Source of the DNA: Coprinopsis marcescibilis
Taxonomy: Eukaryota > Basidiomycota > Agaricomycetes > Agaricales > Psathyrellaceae
NCBI GenBank assembly: GCA_004369085.1
Contig: ML210185.1
Span: 1-64,000, forward strand
Direction of reading: 5' to 3'
Length of the DNA stretch: 64,000 nucleotides
Both the position numbers and the translations under genes were made by a program. The notes under the pieces were generated by a model. That model was not told the DNA's origin. It searched no databases and worked only from the letters and a program-made list of their open reading frames with translations. Below, piece after piece: positions 12,683-25,460 of this stretch. Positions within the stretch are counted from its first letter, which is position 1; every line of letters begins with the position of its first letter.

Positions 12683-12903
12683 GATCGACTCGATTCCGCT
12701 TGGTTTACTATCAAGGAGATTTTGGCATGGAGCAGGTGCGATGTCAAGATGGTCCAAAAGATAAATGTGTCCGAGACGCTCAGAGATCGGCAACATGTAA
12801 GCAACAAATGCATCCGCTACCAGAGGCAGATTGAAAACTCGTGAAACGTCGCTAAGATGGTAATATACAGCCTAATATCCTTTCTTATATAAACACAAGC
12901 AGC

Positions 12904-14637
12904 TTAGAGCAACGTTCCTACTTTGCGACTATTATACAGGAATTGCACATAATCCACGAGGAACCTGACTTGCTCAAAGGACTCTATTGCCTTTGGACTT
13001 CGTCTCCGACGGACATAAGATATGACGGTCTCTATGTAATCCAACAGAGGTGTCCGAGGGGAGTGCAAAGAAAGGTCACCTTGACCGTGATTGTTTCCGC
13101 TGTTCTCAAAATCAGCATCGGTGAGACGGGGCCACCCACAGATTCCGAGTTTCACCAGCCAACAGCAAGCAATGACACCTGCTCGGCCAACTCCACCTCT
13201 GCAGTGCACCAAGACGGATATTCCTTTCAAAGTATATCGGCGCAATAAGTGCGTTAAATGCGAGTCGAGGTATAGGGGGGATAGTGGACCCAATCCCTCC
13301 GGTGTGGGCAGTCTAGAAAAGTGTCGACATCGACATGTATTTCAACGACAAAAAAATGCGCACCGTAGAACATCAAGGCCGACGGTTTGAGCCGACTTTC
13401 GATACAAAGGCCAAGGAGCCCCCAACAAATCTAGCTCAGCATCGTCGAGGCAGCTGCAATGATCAAGATTAGATTGCAGTTGTTCCGTGGAGGGCAACTA
13501 AAATACTTGCCACACAATGCAGCCGACACCCAGCTCTTTCATACGGAGAAGATCCGTGTCAAGGTCCCGACAAACGGCGGAGCGGCCATTGAAAGTGGTG
13601 CCAGTCAGCCTGACTGTAAAGCAGATTCAATGGTGCCCCGCTTCTTCAGCGATGTACATAGTCACCTTTCTTTCCAGGACAAGAAGACATAAACATGTTT
13701 CCCAGGGAAGTATGGTTTGGCTCCATTATAGGTAATGGAGGAGGGAATGTCGTAGGTAGATGGTCACCAGAGGAGACGACTTGCAGGGAGGAACTTATAG
13801 TAAGCGGTAGACCTGATATTAGTGCGTTGTTTCTTGATATTTGCAACGAAACAGATAGCGAGATTGACGCTGGAGTAGGCGGATGTTTCGGCTCGGGAAA
13901 GGCGAGCTCGCTGGGGAGACTCGAGGAGAGTGCACTTTCCAAGGCATCCTGCACGCCAGCTGGGATGGGTTTAGAGACCAATGCAAGGGAGCGGGATACA
14001 ATTAGTCGGTGGACTAGATATTCATCAGGTAGCGCCAGAATGGTAGGAGACTGTGATGGGCCAGGTAGTGATGCATGGTCCGAAATAGTGCGGAGAAGGT
14101 CGAAGGGTACCAAACATGAGATGCTAGATGGCAAATGTTACCAACGGTGACCGCAAAGAGATGAATAACAGACTTTATGGGATGTGTCATTGATGTTTTG
14201 ACCAGGGAATTGGAAGTAGATAGCGGGGCCAACGGCTCGTCCATTGCGGCCCTGATTTCATCATGTAGATTTAATGGAAGGTCTCCCACTCCGGTGGGAC
14301 CGAGTGTACGATGAGACCGCATGAGTGATGGAGATGGATGATACGCCAACAGCCACATTGTTTGGTGTTCAGCGGCATGAAGGTGACGAATATACGTCTG
14401 GTGAAATTGTTCCGGAAAGTTGAGAGACAGTGGGAGATATTTAATTGGGGCACCTGCGGGCGGAGGTAAGGGCTGTGTGACGCAACACAACTGCGGATAC
14501 TGACCATTCTGGCCGTACCTGAGACGGTTGTAGTCACTGCGATGGTGCTGAGAAGCTAGAGAAGGGAGCTATATGGTATTGGAATTATTATAGTATTGGG
14601 GACTGCAGATATAGATGGACATTACCTGGTAGTTCAT
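12904..14637 (-). CDS. Dual-specificity protein phosphatase, CDKN3/KAP-like
   Basis: The C-terminal half is a cysteine-dependent phosphatase: VLVHCRGGVGRAGVIACCW contains the HCx5R signature (Cys nucleophile, P-loop arginine). Upstream blocks are FMSSCPGKKVRLTGTTFNGR, DLDTDLLRMKELGVGCIV and LRLPTPEGLGP, the order seen in CDKN3/KAP, which removes the activating phosphate from cyclin-dependent kinases; that substrate is inferred. The exons are separated by short introns, e.g. donor GTGACTAT with acceptor TTTACAG, and a 51-base intron before LPTPEG. The N-terminal half (about 270 residues, with LSLNFPEQFHQTYIRHLHAA and ALPDEYLVHRLIVSRSLALV) is an extension I do not recognise. The start is proposed at ATG 14637 as a four-codon first exon MNYQ, spliced to NGQYPQLCCVTQ using acceptor GGCCAG; this gives an open frame but is less certain. 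TAA is at 12904-12906. Confidence 0.8.
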
Positions 14638-14821
14638 GATAGAGGGACAGAATGGTAATAGGTTGTCAGAATGATGGACGTCACGTGATGGGTAACAAGG
14701 ACAACGAATGTGTGCCTTTCGCCTGGCATCGCATTTCCTTCGTCCTTTAACTGGCAAGACTGCGTCTCGCTATCAGATCCTCCGCTGGCTCAGGCCTTAT
14801 CCCAGTCATTCTTTTACTCTA
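14638..14821. promoter_or_regulatory. Divergent promoter between phosphatase and chitin synthase
   Basis: The two genes start head-to-head, 184 bases apart if the chitin synthase starts at 14822, or only 70 bases if its first in-frame ATG (14708) is used. The region contains CACGTGA at 14683-14689, an E-box/Cbf1-type element. No other motif was assigned. Confidence 0.4.
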
Positions 14822-17800
14822 ATGGCCCTTCGTTTTCAGAACAATTATGACTTTACAGATGTTCCAATTCCTACAAACACCGCTCGTCAGGCTCCAAGAA
14901 CAGGCGCAACCGTCAGGCGCGCAAAGACGCTCACAAAGCCAGAGCGCAGTGTAGCCCCAGTACCCCTCATTACCCCTGCTCAGGTCGTTCATCAAGTACC
15001 CGGAAATGCACCAGTCCCAGATGCAAAGCCAGTTTATCCTGGGTCCACTGCATGGCGCATTTTTTCCCGCATCGTCACCTTTTGGGCCCCTGACATCCTC
15101 CTCTCGTCCGTAGGAGGCCTCAAGGACGGGCAGGTCAGGCAGGCATGGAGAGAGAAGATCAGTCTTTGCTTTATTATCGCCATCCTGTGCGGTGCTATCG
15201 GATTTGCAACTGTAGGCTTCCAAAGGGTCCTCTGTCCAGAATCCGCCCAGCAAGATTCAACCTTCATTCGCGTCGGAGTCGACCCCAACGTCCTCGCAAT
15301 ACACGGTGTCATGCACAACGTCAATCAATCCGTTGCTTCGGGGGATATCGATTTCCGTGCCCTCGCGAGGCAGAATGGTGGTCAAGACATCACCTTTATG
15401 TTCCAGCGCACCGCCGCCACATTCCCCGACTGCAACAACCTCAACTTCCGAGTTGCTCGCGAAGAACCTTGCAACAATCTCAACCCATGCCCCCTTCCTT
15501 CACTTGTTGCCCCCGCCACCTACCAGACTTTGCGATTGACCAAAACCACATTCAATGCAGGTTACGATTGGGATCAAGTCGCCGAGCTTCCAAATTTCAT
15601 CGTGCTCGACGGCGCTGTCCTCAACCTCACCCCCTACTTGACCACCCACCGAAATCCCATCCCTGGTGACAACGTGGACAAGGCCATTCGGACTGTCGTT
15701 GATGGCCCTCGCAGCGGTACTGGCAAAGATGGTACTAGACTCTTCTTCGGTCGAGAAGACCTCAAATCCGCCGTTCCGTGTCTGAAGCAACGGTACCTTG
15801 CTGGAAACATTGATAAAATTACCCCTGGCTGCTTTGTATCAAGCCTAGTGCTGTACGCAGGGTTGATTGTTATCCTTGGCTTAGTCTTTGTCCGCTTTGT
15901 CATGGCGTGTATCTTCAACTGGTTTTTGTCATCTCGCCTCGCCGGTCCCCCAACATCCCAGGAGCTCAACAAATCCGCCATTAGTCCTGCTGTCCTGCCA
16001 GAGGGTGCGAATGTTTCCGTCGACAACCGGACCGGCACAGCCCCATGGGCCAATCCGAAGAAGCTCACGAAGGGCGCCCCGAAGACACCCCGCTCCATCG
16101 CATCGGCCTCCAGCACAACCCTCATTAATAATAATGAAGGATCGTCGCCCATCATGAGTCTCACCCAGATTGGCGCGGAACTCTTCGCTGTCTGCTTGGT
16201 AACCTGCTACTCAGAGGGTGAAGAGTCACTGCGAACAACTCTTGACTCAATCTCCAGCACCAACTATTCGGATTCTCGCAAACTCCTTTTTATTGTGGCC
16301 GACGGAATGATCACTGGCGCTGGGGAAAAACGAAGCACTCCAGACATTTGCGTCAGTCTGCTAGAAGCCGACCCTCGCTTTGGAAACCCTATTCCAATGT
16401 CCTATAACGCTGTCGGATCGGGTTCCAAGGCGCAGAACAGAGCCATGGTTTACGCAGGACATTACAGTGAGTCGTTTGAACAAACCTAGTTCTTTAATAT
16501 TGACTTTTTTTAAAAAAATTAGCGGTTGCCGGCCGACGAACACCTACCATCATTGTTGTTAAGTGTGGAACCGAGCAGGAGGCCATGAGTGACAAAAAGC
16601 CAGGCAATCGTGGTAAACGGGACAGTCAGCTCATTTTGATGAACTTTTTCTCCCGCGTTACATACAATGATCGAATGACGCCTTTGGATTTCGACATGTT
16701 CAGAAAGATTCATGTTCTGATGGGAGTTACGCCGGATTTCTTCGAGGTCTGCTTGATGGTAAGTGGATCGTCGTTTCTTATTGATTGCTTGGCTGACCGA
16801 CTTGGCTCAGGTTGACGCCGACACCAAAGTTTTCCCCGGTTCCCTTGGATCCTTGGTTAATTGCATGCACCACGATCAGATGATTATGGGTGTCTGTGGC
16901 GAAACACGAATTGCGAACAAGCGCCAGTCTTGGGTCACTGCAATCCAAGTCTTCGAATATTTCATCTCACACCATCTCGCCAAAGCATTCGAGTCGGTCT
17001 TCGGTGGTGTTTCTTGTCTTCCTGGATGCTTCTCCATGTTTCGGTTGAAGGCAAGAAAATCGTCGGGAGACGACTGGGTCCCTTTGATCATCAAGCCGGA
17101 AATTGTCAAGGAATACAGCCAGTCAGAGGTCATTACTCTCCACCAAAAGAATTTGCTTCTCCTTGGTGAAGATCGCTTCCTGACGACCATCCTTCTTCGA
17201 ACCTTCCCCAACCGAAAAATGATGTTCCTTCCTCAAGCCAGGTGTCGCACCGTCGTTCCAGATACCTTCTCAATCCTTCTCTCCCAGCGTCGACGATGGA
17301 TCAATTCTACCATCCACAACCTCATGGAGCTCGTCCTTGTGCGAAATCTCTGCGGAACGTTTTGCTTCAGCATGCAGTTCGTCGTATTCATGGACCTTTT
17401 GGGAACCGTCGTCCTCCCCGTTGCGATTTCGTTGACCTATGCCCTGATCATCAGTGCAGCCCTCAATCCACCCAAAAACTTCGAACAGTCTATTCCTATC
17501 GTACTCCTCATCGCCGTCTTGGGCCTCCCCGCATTCCTCATCCTCCTTACTACAAGGAAGTTGGTCTATGTGTTCTGGATGTTGATCTACCTCCTTGCTC
17601 TTCCGGTTTGGAACTTCGTCTTGCCTCTGTATGCATTCTGGCATTTCGATGACTTTTCATGGGGTGAAACTAGGTACGTTGACTGTTGACATCCGGTACA
17701 TCCATTTACTGATCTGCGCGTACAGAAAAGTAGAGGGTGAAGGAAAGGACAAAGGACATGGTGAAGGTGGCGCGTCTTCAGGTCTCCCTGCTGTTCCAAT

Positions 17801-18437
17801 GCGAAGATGGGAAGATTGGGAACGCTCACGGTTGCGCAAACTCAAGCGAGAAGAACGTCGACGAAAGGATCTCGAGCGATCATACCCTGGTGGACTTTTC
17901 ACTGGAGATCATTTGATCGCTCCTGATACTCGAAGCCAATATGGAGACAGCAGTGATACTTTCTCCGTCACTTCGTCAGATGATGACCACTGGGGTTCGC
18001 AGATTGGAGGGTACAATGAGCACAACACCCAATATCCTCCTCCGCCGGTTACATTATTCCTACCTCCCAGGGACGAACTCGAAGGCGCGAAAACTGTTGG
18101 TGGCGCCGAACTAGAGGCAATGTTGGAAATGGGCTTCGACGACCGCCCAACACCGCCCTCGGCAGGCAACGCTCCATTCGTACCCAGATACCAACTTTCC
18201 GACTCCTCTTCACCTCCACCCCCATTACAACCCAACAACGGATACTCTCCCCTAAATCGCTCTGGATCACCACACATTCCACCTAATAATGCCCTTTCGC
18301 CCTCCACCCCTTCTATGCCTCTCATGGCTGAGGGCAATAACATCCCCTCCTGGAGCTCTCAGCAAGGACCACCTGGTCGTGGTCCGCCACAGAGATATGG
18401 GCCTCTCGGACCCCTGGATCCTTCGGCGAAATTTTAG
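14822..18437 (+). CDS. Chitin synthase, class IV (CHS3 type)
   Basis: This is a plasma-membrane glycosyltransferase polymerising GlcNAc from UDP-GlcNAc into wall chitin. Four exons are joined by introns near 16467-16522, 16757-16810 and 17675-17725. The order is a basic N-terminus, a membrane segment ([20 protein letters not shown]), a cytochrome-b5-like extracellular region ([32 protein letters not shown]), a second membrane segment ([19 protein letters not shown]), then the GT2 catalytic domain. Catalytic motifs are [19 protein letters not shown], the GEDRF motif and the QRRRW motif, with [14 protein letters not shown] also typical of class IV. Several C-terminal membrane helices follow ([18 protein letters not shown]). 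The last exon is a Pro/Ser-rich cytoplasmic tail ending in TAG at 18435-18437. Estimated length is about 1,150 residues. An in-frame ATG at 14708 would add 38 residues; I prefer 14822 because the extension looks like leader sequence. Confidence 0.95.
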
Positions 18438-18991
18438 TGTCGAGAATTGGGCTGCGCTGTTCGTACATCATTTGCATGCCATTCAACCTTTTCCCTTGGT
18501 ATACCCAACCATGTCATGTCTTTTACGCCTGACTCATTCTCTTTACATACTTTCGTCACGATGGACCGTCCGTGGAAGCCTCTATTAGTACTATTATTGT
18601 GTCTCTAATACCCGCTGTTTGCTCATAGACCTGATGAAGGGTGTTTTGGGTTGCACTGTTCATTTATCTTTTCTCATCATGCCGTATTTCTGTCGCAACA
18701 TCATATCTAGCAAACACAAAACACTCTCATAATGTTCTCGCATCGGTTATAATTACGTATTTTTTAACAAGCGTGGAATCTCGAATTGGAATGTGGATAC
18801 TTGGACTTACCATGGAGGGTTTGATTGTAATTCTATTTTTGGATCACTTTCGCTGCGATCAGCTCGCTGCAACTTTCACTCTGCCACTTACTTCCAGGTT
18901 TGTATGCACACCGCCAATTCCATATCACCCCTTGCGATATCGATATCCGAAATACTGTCAAACTCTTCTCTATTCCTGAATCGTAGTGTTA
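18438..18991. other. Spacer between chitin synthase and GHKL ATPase gene
   Basis: This tandem spacer of 554 bases should hold the chitin synthase 3' untranslated region and the promoter of the next gene. It is AT-richer than the flanking exons. A 112-codon open frame at 18641-18979 has no recognisable motif and no splice support, so I see no gene in it. Confidence 0.55.
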
Positions 18992-21900
18992 ATGACCTCC
19001 AAAGATGCATTGGTAAGTGACACAGCATGGTACTCGAAGCCAAATGAACACATCATCCTGCAGTGGGCGAGCGGATACGACGAAACAGTAGAAGTCAACC
19101 AGCGGGCTTTGATTGACAAAGTCCTTGCGAGATACTCTGGAGAGTTTACAGTGTTCAGAGAGCTGCTCCAGAACTCGGATGATGCGCAGTCCGAGGCCGT
19201 AGAGATACATTTTGAGACGCAGAGTGAAGGCCGCGAGGACAAGGCTTCGAATGTCGGGACGGGTAGTGATTTGAAAGATCTTAAGACGATAACAGTATGT
19301 CTTCTTACCACTTCGTCTACGTCTAGCCAATCTCACTGACAACTGACGCAGGTTGAGCGCTGGAAATTTCGTAATAACGGGAACCTGTTCCGCGACGACG
19401 ACTGGAACCGACTGAAGAAGATTGGTGAGGAATCTCTCAAGGATAATGATTTTGGCGGTGTTGAATCTGGTGCTCAGCCGAGGGGAATCCCGATGAGGAG
19501 AAGATTGGCGCGTTTGGTGTTGGTAAGTATCACACTGTCTGTCAAACTGTTAATGAATGTCTGACGCCCCCAAGGTTTCTACAGCCTCTTCTCTGTCACT
19601 GAAGACCCATTTGTTACTTCGGGAGGTTAGTGCCATTGCAGATAACTGGAACTCGTTATTCATGGCATACCAGACAAATGGATGGGTTTCTATTGGAAGG
19701 ACAAGAAAGACCAGGTACGGGTGCAGCAGTATAGTTATCAGGGTGCTTTGTTGACAAACAACCAGCTCTATGTCCGGAGGGGAAGTTTACCCGACGATTC
19801 TGAAGCAAAGAACCTGACTTGGACGACATTCGACATGCCGTTGCGGGAGCCTGCCACGATGCCTGCCCCGTTCGACTTTATTCGCTTTTTGTCTTCGTCA
19901 ATTACCTTCATGACATCTCTTCGGAAGATCAGCGTGTTCCTGGATGATAAATGTCTTGCTCGACTGGAGAAGACTGTCGGGACCTCTCAGCCAATGGTGG
20001 TTCCCAAGAACTTGAACATAAACACCCCGAATAAGACTATGACTGTAACAGGGATCAGGTCCACAGGTAACGCTATCTTCATACTGTCGAGAGATTCGGG
20101 AACTGACTCAGCTTAGGTCTTCATATTCGCGCAGACGTTATGAAGTGGGTCTATTTGTCGGGAACAGAGAAGAAGAAACCTATCTTGCCTATTGTCAACA
20201 TAAACATACCTAAGCCGTCTGTCCATGGATTCTTTTCATCAATCATGTCCTCCTTTACAGGATCGTCTACGCCCGCTCGCATCCCGACACCGCTTCCACC
20301 TCCACCAGCAGAACCTACCGCCGTTGACCTCCTAGACATCAATAGTACTAGTATCTCGTTGACTATATTTTCAGCAGAAGTAAACGTGAAGTTGGATAAG
20401 AAAATGACAGCTGAACTGGTTCGCTCAACGAAGAAGAATCCTCCATCAAAGATGCGATACGAATTGATCTATGTAGGCTGTTAAAACCTAGGCCTGGATG
20501 CATTCTGAACCGTTCCGCTTTCAGACGGGACATGCAGACTATGAAGCCAGCATAGAGGAAGATAGGAAATATCCAGACTCAACAGGAAGCATCTTCCAGG
20601 GCTTGCGTGCAGATTTGGACGGGTACGAAGATTTCATTTCCGATCAGTCTCGTTCGCTTCTTAACGTGGACTTGTGGCAGACTTGGAACGACTCGTGTAT
20701 TCATTGTAATTATACATGTGTCACGCCGTTGTCTTATTCGACCACTGATGGAACTTGTTAGGGTCATTCAACAGCACAAACTACTGGTATTGGTGGCCAC
20801 ATGGCTGCTCGATTCATCCCGACCGTGGAGCGTGAAGCAATAGACTTTATGTAGGTGCTGTTAGTTTCTGCGAATGTCCGCCGCTGAGAATTTATCTAGG
20901 GACCGCAACATCGCAGGTGGGTTTCTGGGACCACCGAATTCATGGATTTTGGTTGATTCTCGGTACGATTAGTCTGGAACAAGGAGCTGCTAGCTGTTGG
21001 AGGTATCCTGTCCCGTGCTGCCTATGAGTACGAGTTAGGTGAAATCAAGAAAGCTTGGGGTCTAATCCAAGCACCCGGAGCTGAACCTTCGCCCGAAAAG
21101 GAAGAATCTCTGACAGAGCGAGCTCTTCATGCACTCAAGTTCTTCACCTTTCACCCGTCCACTCCGTCGGCTGAGGTGTCCCAGCTCCTTGCGGAAGGCT
21201 TCTTTGCAGCTACCAAACCGTCCGAGTTCCCGATCATGTCGTCAAAAGGTATCCGGTACTCCATTGAAGTTCGACTTCCCGACGTCACCATCTCCCCCTT
21301 TGTAAAGGACCTCCCTGTCCTCCCGGAAGCTACAATCAAGAACTCGACCCAGATGGTCGCTGCGTTGCAGAGCAGAAAGCTAATTACGCCCACAACATTT
21401 AATGATATCCTAGGCGAACTCCGATCGCGACCATTACCTGTGAACGAAATGATTGCATGTATTAAATGGTGGAGCGACACAGTGCGGGGTGCAAAGGGCT
21501 GGAAGGAGAACCCAGAAAAGTTCTTCCCTTTCCAGAAACAGATCCTGTCGGTGGCGGTACTTGGGCTGACCGGTCCAAATCCAGCAGACGAGAAATTTAT
21601 CCCTCTATCCTCTATCCAAACATTTGTTGGACCCAAATCCAGCCTACCAGCCGATGGGCCGCTGCCGAGCCACGTACTTCCATCCATCATCAGCAAAGAA
21701 TTCACTCCAGACACCTTACAGCTAGCCTTCGCTTGGAAAGAGCTCACTTTGTTGCAGTGGTTAAAGCACTTGTGCGACATCACTGGCCAATCCGGGATGG
21801 AACAGTTTGACATCACCGTGTCTCCGCAATGGGCTGAGCGTGTTCTCTCGGTGCTTGCAAGGGCGTGGCCAGCGCTGCCTGCTCAACCAAAGGAGGCCGT

Positions 21901-24900
21901 CTTCGACCTAGTGTCGAGGCAGGCATGCATCCCAACCAACATGGGCATGAAAGCGCCCGGAGAGTCCTACTTCCCCAATGTCAACATGTTCCCTGACCTG
22001 CCCATCGTGACAATGCCCTCCGGCAACACCGTCCGGGGAGGAATGGAGAAACTGCTTCAAAGTTTGGAAGTCAGGAAACACGTCGACATCCAGGTCATAT
22101 TCCGAAGGTTCGGACATTCCTTTTTTTTGTAATTTTTCCAGCATCAACGTACCTCTACTCTTACAGGATGATTGAAACGAATAAATGGACTATCCCAGAG
22201 CTCATCAAATATCTAGTCTCTGTCCGTTCGACACTGACAGACGAAGAAATGGAAAAGCTCAAATCTACGAAAGCATTTTCCCGAGAAAACGACCCCACCA
22301 CGAGCTTTGACGGAAAGGCTTTCCGCTATCGTGCCGTAGAGCTTTACGAACCATCCGAAACCTTCCGCAGACTCAACTTACCAGTCTTGGATTGGGGAGA
22401 AAAGGTCAAATGGAAAGCAAATTCTGAGGAAGGTGGGATCTATTTCTCACGACGTTTATCCGCGTACTTATCTCCCTTTAGCAAAGTTCCTTGGCTCGAT
22501 AGGACTACAGTTCAAGCCTAAATTATCAGTCCTGATCTTTATGTGTGCTTCAGATGATATCGGGGTAACCATTCCCTTAAACAGCTCCAGAGTCATCTTC
22601 TGACCTGTCTACAGATTCGCACTACTGCCCTGCGCTATCTTCTGGACAACATGGCCAACAAATACAAGGACTACTCCGCAGAAGAATTTGGTGCCGTTGC
22701 GTATCTTCCTGCCATCCGCGGGTCTGAGAGTATTCTTGGTACACCCCGAGAGGTATGTTGAGTTCTCCAGTTCAAGTAATAAATCTTAATTCGAGATTGA
22801 CTAGGTATTTGCCGGGAACCAATGGGCAGACCTAGGATTCGCAGTACTCCATCCGTCCCATCAAGCAGATGCGGTGAAGCTGCAAGTGCAAGAGCATCCG
22901 TCGACCCGCCAACTTATGACGCTCTTAGAGCAGAAGCCGCCCAAGGATGACGTGCAAGCAACCAAGGTCTTTACGACAATGTCAAGCAGAATCAGAGGTC
23001 AGACTTAGTGTTCACTCGTTACCTTGCTGACACCCCGTGAACAGATTTTACTCCAAGCCAGCTCCAGAAACTGTCAACCACCCCTCTAGTTCCAATCAAG
23101 AACGTCAAAGACAAAGCCGGCCCGACCTTCTACCTCCTTCCACCATCACAATGCTACCTTCAGGCTAACAAGGACGTCATACACTCCAAACTGTTCACAT
23201 TTGTTGACTTTGGGGGAGCGGCCAACTCTTTCCTGATGGCCTGCGGTGCGAGACAAGAGCCGAGCGTGGACGAAATCGCAAAGGTACTGCTGCAAGATCC
23301 CAGAGCTTTCTATGCGCTTTGTGAGGGACCTGAACAGTCAGTGCTCAACCCAGCCTTGAAACGTTGGAAGTGATCAGCTGAAACTACTGTCAGGTACTTT
23401 TCGGAACTGCGAAACCTGGCGGTTAACTCCAGAATGATCTCGGAGAAGACGTTGCTTCGAATGAAGCGCGCGCCGATCATGTTGGCCATGCAGAGGAAAC
23501 CGAGGAACCATAGCAATGAGAAGGACCTCGATGACGATGAGTGGGACATTTCCTATGATCTCAAGCACGCATATGAGATTGTCGTCGTCGACGATACGGC
23601 GGCTTACCAGGTGTTTGGAGACTCTCTTTTCACAGCACCGCAGGAAGACATCCTCGAAGGTAAGTAAAATAGGAGAGTAACTTTTAAATGCTCTCATACA
23701 TCCTGTTTGACAGGGTTCTATCTGCACCTCGGCTCAAAGCCCCTTAGCAGCCTCGTCAAGGAAGACCATCACGTTTCTGCGGAAATTTTTGGCACCAAGT
23801 CCGCTTCCGAGCTCAGGAATCTAGTCCTAGAACGTCTCCCACTTTTCCTTCACGAACACACACACTCCAAACCCCGAGTTTCGCTAACTTGGCTATCCGC
23901 ACCGAACAACTTCAAAGTCCGGAGCTTCGGTAAACTGACTATCAGCAAGACACTCAATTTCAAGCCGCTGCAGCTGTCGAAAACGAACGAAGCGTCTGCG
24001 GTTGCGAAGCGGGTGGCAGCAAACGGACCGATCGAGCTGTGGATTGCCACCAACGCGCAACCAGATCTCTACGAGTGCGTCGATCCATCCAGCAGCAGCA
24101 TGTCTGTGTATTGACCTGTCCATTGATCAGGGTGGCGCTTTCGTTGAACAAGCTCATCTTTGATTCTCCGAAAGCCAACGATGCGTTGTTGCTCATGACG
24201 ATATTCTCGACAGACCTTCGCTCTTTGAAGAGGCGTGGCTACAACGGTTGGTGATCTCGATGTGTACATACGTTTCATGGACTGAAACTTGTGCTAGTCA
24301 ATCGTATCCTCAAGCAACAGGAGCATGCACGGCAGGCTGCGCTCCCTCCTCCTCCTCCTCAAGTAAATGACAAGGCGAAGTTGGGTCAAACGAACGATAA
24401 ATCGATGCTAGGCGCGGCAGGTCAACCGCCTGCATTGCCCCCCAAGCCTGAGGCCGCACACCAAGAGGTGGACCGTCCGCCCCCGGCTCTGCCGCCAAAG
24501 CCATTTGAGAACACGTTCCAAAACCTCCGACAGCGACTGCAGAACACTGTACTCCCCAGGCCGAACTCCACTGCTGGTTCAAGTCAAGCTCTGACACCGT
24601 CGCTTCCACCTCAGCCGACAGCGCCCAAACCAAGCTCGACGACCAGTCAAGGAACGACACCTCAGAATGTCATCAATTCCAACATCGACATGGCTATAAG
24701 AGCATGCAAGCCAGAGTCGCACAACCTTCTCAGAAACAGAGAGCACATGGAGCAAATCAAAGAGTCGCTCAATGAGAGCTATTGCGACGTGTCTGGGCAC
24801 AATCAGCATTTGGTGTTCCTTGGTCAGCTCATTTGCGCGAGTCTAGTGACGTCATAGTTGATCTTTTTTATACAGGGCAAGTCGGGAGCATCAACATCTA

Positions 24901-25460
24901 CATCTCGCAAGGTGAGGGATTCTCTTCTTTACGCGTGTATTCGGGAAGAGTGATAGTTGGCTATAGATGTACCGGCCAACGTGGCAAAGGAGTTTTTGCA
25001 AGAGAACCGGAACGCGATCGCGCGGTTCATTCACATTTTGCTACCCCTGTCCAAGTTGTACGGTCTACCTGAAGCATCGCTACATATCTTTTACGATATG
25101 CACGGTGGTTTGATCGCGTTTAACCGCAATGCGAGCTTGTTCATGAACTTTCGGTACTTCCAAGCTTGGCGTACGGATGACTTTTTGTCTTGGGAGACAC
25201 AGTTGCTGATGGGATCTATTTTTAGACGATGCTCTTGTGGGCGCAGGCGACCTGAATTCTGCGTATATATCATGGTAGGTGGAACATTGCTGCAAACAGG
25301 GCTGTCGAGTTGACAGGGTGATGTGGACAGGTACTTTACACTGGCGCACGAAATCGCACACAATCTCGTGCAGCCGCACAATTCTGAACACGAGTTTTAT
25401 TTCTCTGCCATTTGCGAAAAGCACTTGGTTGGGCTGTCGAGGCTGTTGGCATCGGGGTAG
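18992..25460 (+). CDS. Giant sacsin/HSP90-like GHKL ATPase (DUF3684 family) with C-terminal HExxHxxxxxH motif
   Basis: The start is ATG at 18992. The first intron (19013-19063, GTAAGT..CAG) has 51 bases and no stop, so it reads through in frame; removing it gives MTSKDALWASGYDETVEVNQ, the better N-terminus. The GHKL ATP-binding fold follows: N-box FRELLQNSDDAQSE and glycine loop EKIGAFGVGFYSLFSV. A long DUF3684-type region spans about 19700-24250 over many short exons (e.g. VNINIPKPSVHGFFSS, IGGHMAARFIPTVEREAIDF). A proline-rich linker with two PALPPKP copies lies at about 24420-24510. The C-terminal domain (about 24650-25460) has IFYDMHGGLIAFNRNASLF, then YFTLAHEIAHNLVQPH and SEHEFYFSAICEKHL, ending TAG at 25458-25460. 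HEIAH is a zinc-peptidase HExxH, and the third His has metzincin spacing. Total length is roughly 1,700 residues. Chaperone-like activity is inferred from sacsin; protease activity is only suggested by the motif. Confidence 0.85.

Noticed and set aside
18641..18979. 112-codon open frame downstream of the chitin synthase
   Set aside because: It has AT-rich, motif-free composition and lies in the expected 3' UTR and promoter.
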